From the NCBI GenBank assembly GCA_947457325.1, contig CANGVU010000095.1:1-5905 (forward strand): 5,905 nucleotides of DNA, written 5' to 3'. The stretch's first letter is position 1. Every line of letters begins with the position of its first letter. The notes under the pieces were generated by a model. The model was not told the origin of the DNA, made no database searches, and saw only the letters and a program-made list of their open reading frames with translations. The DNA comes from Flavobacteriales bacterium. GTDB taxonomy: Bacteria; Bacteroidota; Bacteroidia; Flavobacteriales_D; Sanyastnellaceae. Below are positions 1 to 5,705 of this stretch, piece after piece. The position numbers and the translations under genes were made by a program.

Positions 1-1144
1 ACATAACAGGGAGGGCGCGGAACACATCTGAGCTGTTTTTGCTCAATCTGCGGTGCCAAGCTAAAATAAAAAGGCTAGAATCGAAATCAGTACTACTCCA
101 CCAGTAACCGCTGTCGCCAATGTTATAGTATGTCCCTCCAGAGTTTCGGTAGCCACCTGGGAGGGCAGAAAAACCTAAGCTATTAGTTGCGCCTACATTC
201 GGAGATAACCAATTGGTGGTAGATTTTAACGCACCGCCTTCCGTTGTTCCTCTTGCATTACCTGCTTCTTGATCTATTATCGGCATCCCTATACTTCCCT
301 CCAAATACATCCACTCGCAATCTGTAGGCACGTGCCAGCCCGTTGGACACAGGCCTCGTGTATCCACCGTCGTGTACCAATTGTACAACTTTCCATAAAT
401 AACATCATTGGCGGAATCATTGTTATAAATGGAATAAGCACCTGCAGTAGTATATTGCCAAGTAGTATCGTTTAGTCCTGTCGGAATTAAGTCTCCATTG
501 CTGTATTGGTCCGTTGCCAAATTATCCGCAAACCAACATTGTCCGCCGATTTCTAACAAGTCATAAGTGCGTTCATCATAAGTTAAAGATGATTGCCCAC
601 CACAACCTGTAACGCTGATATATTCATTAGCACATGTTGAATTGCCCACCAACACTTGTGATCCCAATCCGCCATGATTTGGATTCGCCGCACTAATCCC
701 CGGTACAATCACACTATTTCCTCCAATTGTTAAAGTATCTCCGGTTGCACTTACATTCACTCCAACCCCATTGCTGTACAACGCATACGGCACGCTCAAC
801 ATCTGTTGTGTTCCCAAATCCGTTGTTCCCATCATCACATGCAAAAACTTGGCGCCATTGCCCCAATTGATATTGGCAAAGTTGCCCTGTGAGACAACGC
901 CATTTCCCACCACACAGGATACCAATCCTTGTGCGTTGCTCGTTAAGGAATGGCTTTCTTGATAAACCACAGTTCCTATTGCAGAACCATCGTGAATCAT
1001 GAAAGTCAAATCCACTGCGCTACTCGCCATCACGCTTCCATCCGCATTGCGCATCACGGCTTGGTAGGGAATTCCTAAAGGTGACTGGGCAAAAAGGAAC
1101 GTGGAAATGAGGAGTTGAAGGGATAGGGTTAAAAACGTCTTCAT
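1..1144 (-). CDS. Secreted FISUMP-domain protein, C-terminus cut by window edge
   Basis: The frame is open from an ATG at 1144-1142 to the left edge, giving 381 residues with no stop. Residues 1-19 form a signal peptide with a short Lys start, a hydrophobic core and likely cleavage at FLFA|QS. Residues about 22-125 (GIPYQAVMRNADG, then INWGNGAKFL, then LGTQQMLSVPYALYSN) match an N-terminal domain repeatedly found in secreted Bacteroidota proteins. Residues about 189-381 are a FISUMP domain (Fibrobacter succinogenes major paralogous domain): EIGGQCWFADNL, KLYNWYTT, GLCPTGWHVPTDCEW, GFSALPGGYR and SGYWWSST are visible. Cysteines at 203, 266 and 276 lie in this domain; 171 and 181 lie in the linker. 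Only the last few domain residues, and any type IX sorting tail, should be missing. The family is exported and probably surface-associated; its biochemical role is unknown. The gene lies beyond a terminator, so it is probably transcribed separately. Confidence 0.9.
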   Translation of the reverse strand, partial: MKTFLTLSLQLLISTFLFAQSPLGIPYQAVMRNADGSVMASSAVDLTFMIHDGSAIGTVVYQESHSLTSNAQGLVSCVVGNGVVSQGNFANINWGNGAKFLHVMMGTTDLGTQQMLSVPYALYSNGVGVNVSATGDTLTIGGNSVIVPGISAANPNHGGLGSQVLVGNSTCANEYISVTGCGGQSSLTYDERTYDLLEIGGQCWFADNLATDQYSNGDLIPTGLNDTTWQYTTAGAYSIYNNDSANDVIYGKLYNWYTTVDTRGLCPTGWHVPTDCEWMYLEGSIGMPIIDQEAGNARGTTEGGALKSTTNWLSPNVGATNSLGFSALPGGYRNSGGTYYNIGDSGYWWSSTDFDSSLFILAWHRRLSKNSSDVFRALPVM

Positions 1145-1348
1145 GTTTTTCTAATTTTAAGCGAATATAAAGATAATTCTCTCTGCGGTCTCCGCGTGAA
1201 CTTTGTGATCTCTGCGTTAGAAATTTAAACGCAGAGGTCACGGAGCATTCGCAGAGGACACAGAGGTTTCGTAAAAGAAGTAAACAAAACCAAACATAAA
1301 TCAACAGACCAAAAACGAATAATGTCTCACTCGAAAACAGGTAGAAAC
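1145..1348. other. Intergenic region between the FISUMP gene and the FKBP-operon terminator
   Basis: No believable gene lies here. The stretch holds the composite palindrome at 1181-1265. Just before the FISUMP start on the minus strand there is an A-rich leader (TTAAAATTAGAAAAACATG), as is usual for Bacteroidota translation initiation, with no Shine-Dalgarno core. A promoter for the FISUMP gene should lie between the terminator and 1145, but I found no convincing pair of Bacteroidota TTTG and TAnnTTTG boxes. The nearest match, TATCTTTA (minus strand, 1175-1168), lacks an upstream TTTG at the right distance. Confidence 0.6.
1181..1265. repeat. Composite intergenic palindrome of CTCTGCG-type units
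   Basis: Two 38-nt arms (1181-1218 and 1228-1265) are inverted repeats of each other without gaps, matching at 27 of 38 positions. The innermost 9 bp (CTCTGCGTT and AACGCAGAG) are perfect and enclose a 9-nt AT-rich loop at 1219-1227. Each arm is itself two tandem copies of a roughly 20-nt unit: CTCTGCGG... at 1181 and CTTTGTGA... at 1201 on the left, and GCAGAGG at 1231 and again at 1251 on the right. In RNA it would form a long imperfect hairpin. From memory, similar CTCTGCG-rich palindromes are scattered between genes in many bacterial genomes and often give spurious ORFs reading LCVLC...; that part is recollection. Movement by a RAYT-like transposase would be speculation. Confidence 0.75.
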
Positions 1349-1377
1349 AAAAAAAGCTGCCCTTGCGAGCAGCTTTT
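1349..1377 (-). terminator. Intrinsic terminator of the helicase-to-FKBP transcription unit
   Basis: Read on the minus strand, a perfect 9-bp stem (AAAAGCTGC paired with GCAGCTTTT) encloses an 8-nt loop and runs directly into seven T residues. It starts 22 nt after the stop codon of the periplasmic FKBP gene, the expected place for a Rho-independent terminator. The A-rich base of the stem on the other strand could give weak activity in the opposite direction, but no gene points that way here. Confidence 0.88.
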
Positions 1378-1398
1378 CAAAAATACTGGTGAGAACAA

Positions 1399-2106
1399 TT
1401 AGTCCATCTTGTTTACTTTGATCAACTCAACTTCGAAAATCAAGGTTGAGTATGCGGGGATGGTTCCCATGTCTTGCGCTCCGTATGCCAATTGCTGTGG
1501 GATATAGAAAGTTGTTTTTCCACCTTCTTTCATCAATTGCAATCCTTCTGTCCATCCTGGGATTACTTGGTTCAAACCAAATGTAGCTGGCTCTCCACGC
1601 TTGATGGATGAATCAAAGATGGTTCCGTCAGTCAAACGACCTTCGTAGTGCACAGTTACCTCATCTGTAGCATCTGGATTCAAACCTGTTCCTTCAACGT
1701 TTGTCTTATACTGCAATCCTGATGCAGTTACTTGAATACCAGGATTGGTTTTGTTCTTCTCTAAAAACTCCTCACCACCTTTGCGCGCCTCAGCTGACTT
1801 GGCCTCTGCCAATTTACCCAACTCTTGTTGGATGATCATGTTGCACTGCTCCTCGTTCATGCTGGTAGGTTGGCCTGCCAAAGCCGCTTTCATGGCCTCG
1901 CCCAAAACGGTGGTGTTCAATTCTACAACACCTGCTTGCTTCAAATTGTTGCCTATGCTTACGCCCAATGCATAAGAAAGCGAATCATTGTTACTCATAG
2001 TGGATTCCTTTTTTGATTTTTTGTTTTTATCCTTTGTCTGGGCGTCCGCACTGAATGAGTTCAACAACATTAACGCTACCAAAATACTTCCGAATACTTT
2101 TTTCAT
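1399..2106 (-). CDS. Periplasmic FKBP-type peptidyl-prolyl isomerase (Mip/FkpA-like)
   Basis: This 235-residue protein should catalyse cis-trans isomerisation of Xaa-Pro bonds in the periplasm. Residues 1-23 are a signal peptide ending SADAQ, with no lipobox Cys, so a soluble product is expected. A Lys-rich linker (about 25-34) follows. Residues 40-120 are the helical FKBP N-terminal dimerisation domain ([18 protein letters not shown]), and 125-231 the FKBP catalytic domain. Pocket residues known from FKBP12 are present: Tyr154, Phe164-Asp165, Val181-Ile182, Trp185, Tyr208, Ile216 and Phe224. It starts 24 nt after the stop of a paralogous FKBP, sharing [17 protein letters not shown] and STLIFE, so the pair looks like an old tandem duplication. 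The leader before the ATG is A-rich without a Shine-Dalgarno site. The internal Met37 is a less likely start because it would drop the signal peptide. It is the last gene before the terminator. Confidence 0.95.
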   Translation of the reverse strand: MKKVFGSILVALMLLNSFSADAQTKDKNKKSKKESTMSNNDSLSYALGVSIGNNLKQAGVVELNTTVLGEAMKAALAGQPTSMNEEQCNMIIQQELGKLAEAKSAEARKGGEEFLEKNKTNPGIQVTASGLQYKTNVEGTGLNPDATDEVTVHYEGRLTDGTIFDSSIKRGEPATFGLNQVIPGWTEGLQLMKEGGKTTFYIPQQLAYGAQDMGTIPAYSTLIFEVELIKVNKMD

Positions 2107-2130
2107 GTTTCTATTTTTAGTTGAGGTTTC

Positions 2131-2865
2131 TTATTTTTTTGCCCCTGCACAACCTTCGCCGATACAGATTAACTCTATCTCAAAAATCAAAGTTGAAAAC
2201 GGCTCAATTCCTCTTCCACCACGCTCTCCATAAGCCAAATCAAAAGGAACATACAAGATAGCTTGATCTCCAGCTTCCAACAACTGCATACCTTCTGTCC
2301 ATCCAGGAATAACTTGATTCAAAGGAAACTCTGCTGGTACACCTGACTCTTTGCTGCTCTCAATGATATCACCATTGATATTCTTCAATGTGTAATGCAC
2401 ATTGATTACGTCTGTTGGCAATGGCTTCTTGCCTGAATTGGATTTCTTGGTGATTTTGTATTGCAAACCGCTTGCAGTCACTTGAACACCTTCTTGGCTT
2501 TTGTTTTTCTCCAAAAAGTCTTTTCCTTTTTGCTTGTTGCCCTCAAATTTGGAAAGTTCTGATTTTCTTTTTCCTTCCTCACGCTTCTCCAAACAAGAGT
2601 TGAAGAAAGTTTGAGCAGTTGCCATGTCCAAAGTCATGGTACGGTTTGAATCCAAAGCATCCAACATGGCTGTCTTTACGATTTCCATATCCAAGGAATC
2701 CAGATCATAACGCTCTCCCAATTGAGAAAGGTATTGTCCGTATGACAAGCCAATGGCGTAAGCCAAGCTGTCCTTTTCTGATTTCAACTCAACGGTTCCT
2801 CCGTCATTACCACAAGAAGCAAAAAATAATATTGCTCCTACTGCTAAAATTGATAAATATTTCAT
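2131..2865 (-). CDS. Lipoprotein FKBP-type isomerase with altered active site
   Basis: This 244-residue protein has a lipoprotein signal peptide: MKYLSILAVGAILFFASC, with lipobox FASC and Cys18 as the acylated residue. The next residues (GNDGG) carry only one acid, so surface export is uncertain. Residues 30-120 form the FKBP N-terminal helical dimerisation domain (KDSLAYAIGLSYG, FLEKNK) and 128-235 the FKBP catalytic domain. Most pocket residues are kept: Tyr158, Val185-Ile186, Trp189, Tyr212, Ile220 and Phe228. However, the Phe-Asp pair at FKBP12 positions 36-37 is replaced by Ile168-Glu169, whereas the neighbouring paralogue keeps Phe-Asp. This may lower or change isomerase activity and leave a chaperone role; that is inference. 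The C-terminus ends in a short tail with two cysteines (C234 and C239). The gene lies 40 nt after yaaA and 24 nt before the second FKBP, within the same unit. Confidence 0.94.
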   Translation of the reverse strand: MKYLSILAVGAILFFASCGNDGGTVELKSEKDSLAYAIGLSYGQYLSQLGERYDLDSLDMEIVKTAMLDALDSNRTMTLDMATAQTFFNSCLEKREEGKRKSELSKFEGNKQKGKDFLEKNKSQEGVQVTASGLQYKITKKSNSGKKPLPTDVINVHYTLKNINGDIIESSKESGVPAEFPLNQVIPGWTEGMQLLEAGDQAILYVPFDLAYGERGGRGIEPFSTLIFEIELICIGEGCAGAKK

Positions 2866-2905
2866 TGTAGATTATTTGCGTTGCGAAACTACATCAAACC
2901 AAGGT

Positions 2906-3655
2906 TCATTTGACATAAATCCAGTTTTGATTGTCCGAAAATTTGTTATTGAATTGAAATCCCAATACCTCGAGTTTTTTTAAATCCTCAGGCTGGGTAA
3001 TCTTCTGCTCCATGGCCAAACGCACCATCTCCCCTCTTGCTTGTTTGGAGAAGCTGGAAACGCTCGCCAATTCGGTGCCCTTCTTTACTTTGAAATCGAT
3101 ATGAATGACGGGACAATCCGACCATCCCTCTATCATAGCACTGTACTCTTGAGAGGCACAATTGACAATGACTTGAGGTTGTTTGGATTTTAAATCTTTC
3201 ATCATGTCCTTCTTCCAATAATCATATAAGTTCTTGAAATCGGGATGAGGCGACCAAGGCGCCCCCACCATCAATCGGTATGGCTGAACGAGGTCGGTGG
3301 GACCTAGCGCACCATACAATCCACTCAATATCCAAAGGTGTGCTTGGGCAAATGTCCAGGTCTCCTGAGTCCATGACCGAGCATTCAGACGCGTGTAAGC
3401 GTCTCCATTGTAAATCGCAGCAGCAGGATAAGCCGAAGACTTTTCCCATTGGGCGTGCATGTCCATCACTTCCTGCAACAATTTGCCTTTGGCCGCCATG
3501 ACCTTTTCCAATTGAACGCCGCTCAATTGTTGCAAGGCTTTCATAATGGCCTTGGCTTGTTGGGCATGTTTGGCTTGGGTAGGTTGCGTTGGAAGCGCAA
3601 ATGGTTGGGTATTCAACTTTTTGGCCGGTGACAGCAAATACAAAATGGAAGACAT
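2906..3655 (-). CDS. yaaA: Peroxide stress protein YaaA (DUF328/UPF0246)
   Basis: The 249-residue product is full length for the family (E. coli YaaA is about 258). Family signatures appear in order: LSPAKKL at 8-14, YNGDAY at 82-87, LSGLYGAL at 110-117, QPYRL at 124-128, NCAS at 165-168, and FSKQARGEM at 202-210. It is a cytoplasmic protein with no signal peptide. In E. coli YaaA is induced by OxyR, limits free intracellular iron during hydrogen peroxide stress, and has been reported to bind DNA; whether that applies here is inference. The ATG shares one base with the stop codon of the upstream LOG gene (TAATG), which fixes the start and suggests translational coupling, since no Shine-Dalgarno site is present. 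The lipoprotein FKBP gene begins 40 nt downstream. No nearby OxyR-like site was identified. Confidence 0.94.
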   Translation of the reverse strand: MSSILYLLSPAKKLNTQPFALPTQPTQAKHAQQAKAIMKALQQLSGVQLEKVMAAKGKLLQEVMDMHAQWEKSSAYPAAAIYNGDAYTRLNARSWTQETWTFAQAHLWILSGLYGALGPTDLVQPYRLMVGAPWSPHPDFKNLYDYWKKDMMKDLKSKQPQVIVNCASQEYSAMIEGWSDCPVIHIDFKVKKGTELASVSSFSKQARGEMVRLAMEQKITQPEDLKKLEVLGFQFNNKFSDNQNWIYVK

Positions 3656-3657
3656 TA
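3653..3657 (-). promoter_or_regulatory. TAATG stop/start overlap coupling LOG gene to yaaA
   Basis: On the minus strand the TAA of the LOG-family gene (3657-3655) and the ATG of yaaA (3655-3653) share one A. The sequence just upstream (CCCAATTTC) has no Shine-Dalgarno core, so yaaA translation probably depends on ribosomes finishing the upstream gene. The overlap is seen directly; coupling is inferred. Confidence 0.75.
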
Positions 3658-4362
3658 GAAATTGGGCTTGAGCAAGTATTTGCTGTAAAACTTATCAATT
3701 TCCACTACCGCTTCTTGAGCTGTGTCAACCACAACGAACAAATCCAAATCTTCTGCGTTGATGTTGTGCTCAGCTTCAAGCAAAGTCTCCTTGATCCATT
3801 CCACCAGACCTGTCCAAAACTTCTTACCCACTAAGATGATCGGGAATCGACCAATCTTTTCTGTTTGTATCAAGGTCAAAGCCTCAAACAATTCATCCAT
3901 GGTACCAAATCCTCCGGGCATCACTATGAAACCTTGGCTGTATTTGATGAACATGACTTTGCGAACAAAGAAGTAATCAAAATCGATGCTCTTGTCGTGA
4001 TCGATGTATGGGTTGCTGTGTTGTTCAAAAGGAAGCACGATGTTCAAACCAACGCTGGTTCCGTTGCCCTCCTTGGCTCCTTGGTTACCGGCCTGCATGA
4101 TACCAGGACCACCGCCTGTAATTACACCATACCCTTTCTGTGTCAACAAAAAGGCTATCTCACGGGCCATGCCATAATAGGGATTGTCGGGCTTGGTTCG
4201 GGCCGAACCAAATATGCTCACACAAGGGCCGATGGCACCCATGCGCTCGTATCCGGTTACAAACTCACCCATGATCTTGAAGATCGACCATGAGTCATTG
4301 GATTTCATCTCATGCCATGATTTGGCCTTGAGTTTATTGATAATTCTAGAGTCTTTTTCCAT
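3655..4362 (-). CDS. LOG-family (TIGR00730) Rossmann-fold protein, probable nucleotide phosphoribohydrolase
   Basis: This 235-residue cytoplasmic protein carries the LOG family marks: SIFGSAR at 49-55, ITGGGPGIMQAGNQGA at 81-96 and the signature PGGFGTMDE at 149-157. Arg134 (in FVRKVMF) and Glu157 correspond to the catalytic Arg and Glu of LONELY GUY enzymes. Characterised members split cytokinin riboside 5'-monophosphates, or AMP, into base and ribose 5-phosphate; older annotation as lysine decarboxylase is generally regarded as wrong. In a bacterium of this kind a purine-nucleotide salvage or cleanup role is more likely than hormone production, but the substrate cannot be read from sequence. 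A 40-residue N-terminal extension before the Rossmann core is lysine-rich and helical in appearance. The start lies 33 nt after the helicase stop and is preceded by an unusual run of nine T residues. The stop overlaps the yaaA start. Confidence 0.93.
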   Translation of the reverse strand: MEKDSRIINKLKAKSWHEMKSNDSWSIFKIMGEFVTGYERMGAIGPCVSIFGSARTKPDNPYYGMAREIAFLLTQKGYGVITGGGPGIMQAGNQGAKEGNGTSVGLNIVLPFEQHSNPYIDHDKSIDFDYFFVRKVMFIKYSQGFIVMPGGFGTMDELFEALTLIQTEKIGRFPIILVGKKFWTGLVEWIKETLLEAEHNINAEDLDLFVVVDTAQEAVVEIDKFYSKYLLKPNF

Positions 4363-4371
4363 AAAAAAAAA
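4363..4371 (-). promoter_or_regulatory. T9 tract directly before the LOG gene start codon
   Basis: On the minus strand nine T residues abut the ATG of the LOG-family gene, where the other starts in this window have A-rich leaders or stop/start overlaps. No Shine-Dalgarno core is present in the 33-nt gap. The tract is seen directly. A role in initiation rate, or phase-variable expression by tract-length change, is only a possibility. Confidence 0.4.
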
Positions 4372-4395
4372 TTAAAAGGGCACCTAATGTAATCA

Positions 4396-5703
4396 CTAAA
4401 ACCGTTTTTTTGGTTTTAAAGTTCCTTTTTTACCATCTTTTTTTTTGTCCTTGGAAGTCCACTTGATTTTCTTCTCGTGAAATGCGCCTTTAAAATCGGG
4501 ATTGTCTTTTCTCTTTTGCCAGTCGATATCTCGGTTCTGCGCAATCATCTCTGATTTGACCGTTTCTGTCATCAAAACCGCTTCAGGTACCTCGCGTCGC
4601 TCGATTTCTTGCTTCATGAGCTGCTCTATCTTTCGGACGTGATACACCTCCGAAACATCCATCATGCTGATGGCCACACCTGTTTTGAATGCACGACCTG
4701 TTCTGCCAATACGATGAACATAATCCTCATGCTGGTGGGGTATTTGAAAGTTGATGACATGCGAAACCTCAGCGACGTCGATACCCCTGGCGGTGACATC
4801 TGTAGTAACCAGAACGCGGACATCACCTGCCTTGAATTCATCCATGGCATTGATTCGGGCATTTTGTCCTTTGTTGCTATGTATAACAACCGTCTTTCCC
4901 AATCTTTTTTCCAATAAAATTTGGTGAATTTGTGTCACCCATTCTTTGGTTCGGCAAAAAACCATCACCCTGGTCATGGTTTCATCGGTTTCTAAAAGAT
5001 GAACCAACAAATTGATTTTGGATGGATTATTGGGTACTGAATACAAATATTGTTCAACCGTTTCAGCAGGCGTTGCCTGAGGCGTCACTTCAATGATATT
5101 GGGAAACAACAAAAAATTGTCGGCGATGCGCTGCACCTTATCCGGAAATGTTGCCGACAATAACAACTGCTGTTTCTTGTGCGGTATTTTCTCTTGAATG
5201 TCCCTGAGTTGCGGCCAAAAGCCCATGTCCATCATGCGGTCACATTCATCCAACACCACCGTTTTGATTGCTTTGGTTACAAAAACCCTTTTGGCGTAGA
5301 TCTCCAGGAATCGACCTGGCGTAGCGATAATGATATCCACGCCCTGCTCCAATTTCTCTGATTGGGCTTTGGGACCAATCCCACCGTACAAGGCAACATA
5401 TCGCAAATCTGTATTCACTATCAGATTGGCCAAAACCCTTTCGATTTGCACCACCAATTCTTTGGTAGGAGCAAGCACCAAAGCGCGTGGATCTGTTCCA
5501 TTTGCGAATTTTAATTTCTGTACGATGGGCAACAGGTAGGCCAATGTCTTTCCTGTTCCCGTTTGCGCAATGCCCACAACATCTTGCCCAGCAATGATCA
5601 TGGGAATGGCTTTCCTTTGAATCTCTGTGGGTTGATCTATTCCTTGCGCGGTTAGTGCATCAATAAATTGCTTGGTTATTTTAAGCTCTGCAAATGCACT
5701 CAT
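4396..5703 (-). CDS. DEAD-box family ATP-dependent RNA helicase with a DECD motif II
   Basis: The 435-residue protein has both RecA-like lobes of an SF2 RNA helicase, which unwinds short RNA duplexes or remodels RNA-protein complexes using ATP. Visible motifs: Q motif with Phe4 and Gln29 (PTEIQ); motif I AQTGTGKT at 46-53; Ia PTKELV at 79-84; GG at 107-108; Ib TPGR at 128-131; motif II DECD at 152-155; motif III SAT at 183-185; motif IV VMVFCRTK near 246-253; motif V TTDVTARGID at 300-309; motif VI HRIGRTGR at 330-337. A basic, Lys-rich tail (from about 410) is typical of RNA-binding extensions in bacterial DEAD-box proteins such as RhlE or CsdA types; I cannot assign a subfamily. Cys replaces the usual Ala in motif II, as in eukaryotic UAP56/DDX39. 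The ATG overlaps the upstream stop as TAATG, which supports this start. Confidence 0.96.
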   Translation of the reverse strand: MSAFAELKITKQFIDALTAQGIDQPTEIQRKAIPMIIAGQDVVGIAQTGTGKTLAYLLPIVQKLKFANGTDPRALVLAPTKELVVQIERVLANLIVNTDLRYVALYGGIGPKAQSEKLEQGVDIIIATPGRFLEIYAKRVFVTKAIKTVVLDECDRMMDMGFWPQLRDIQEKIPHKKQQLLLSATFPDKVQRIADNFLLFPNIIEVTPQATPAETVEQYLYSVPNNPSKINLLVHLLETDETMTRVMVFCRTKEWVTQIHQILLEKRLGKTVVIHSNKGQNARINAMDEFKAGDVRVLVTTDVTARGIDVAEVSHVINFQIPHQHEDYVHRIGRTGRAFKTGVAISMMDVSEVYHVRKIEQLMKQEIERREVPEAVLMTETVKSEMIAQNRDIDWQKRKDNPDFKGAFHEKKIKWTSKDKKKDGKKGTLKPKKRF

Positions 5704-5705
5704 TA
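5701..5705 (-). promoter_or_regulatory. TAATG stop/start overlap coupling the unknown gene to the helicase
   Basis: On the minus strand the TAA ending the partial upstream frame (5705-5703) shares an A with the helicase ATG (5703-5701). The preceding bases (GAAATAGAAAAAGAA) are A-rich with only a weak purine run. The one-base overlap indicates that both genes are in one transcript and probably translationally coupled; the coupling is inferred. Confidence 0.7.

Noticed and set aside
269..962. Plus-strand open frames at 269-475 and 771-962
   Set aside because: They lie antisense inside the FISUMP gene, show no recognisable domain, and the minus-strand frame there has clear family motifs.
1168..1175. 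TATCTTTA on the minus strand as a Bacteroidota -7 promoter box for the FISUMP gene
   Set aside because: It differs from TAnnTTTG at the last base, and there is no TTTG box at the expected distance upstream, which falls in the palindrome.
1020..1304. Minus-strand 94-codon open frame across the palindrome and the FISUMP start
   Set aside because: Its N-terminal half is simply translation of the CTCTGCG repeat (LCVLCECSV and so on), and it overlaps the signal-peptide region of the FISUMP gene in another frame. It is a repeat-derived spurious frame.
2866..2905. Possible internal promoter before the lipoprotein FKBP (TAGTTTCG)
   Set aside because: One mismatch to TAnnTTTG and no -33 TTTG at the right spacing; a short operon spacer is the simpler reading.
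3222..3698. Minus-strand 158-codon frame overlapping yaaA
   Set aside because: It is an out-of-frame shadow of yaaA and the end of the LOG gene; both of those have full-length conserved motifs.
3865..4293. Plus-strand 142-codon frame opposite the LOG gene
   Set aside because: It is antisense to a well-supported gene, has no recognisable motif and no start context that stands out.
4397..4418. 7-bp stem (TAAAACC/GGTTTTA) at the helicase stop as a terminator
   Set aside because: The stem is AT-rich and overlaps coding sequence, and no T tract follows directly on the minus strand; the T9 run is over 20 nt further on. It does not make a convincing terminator.
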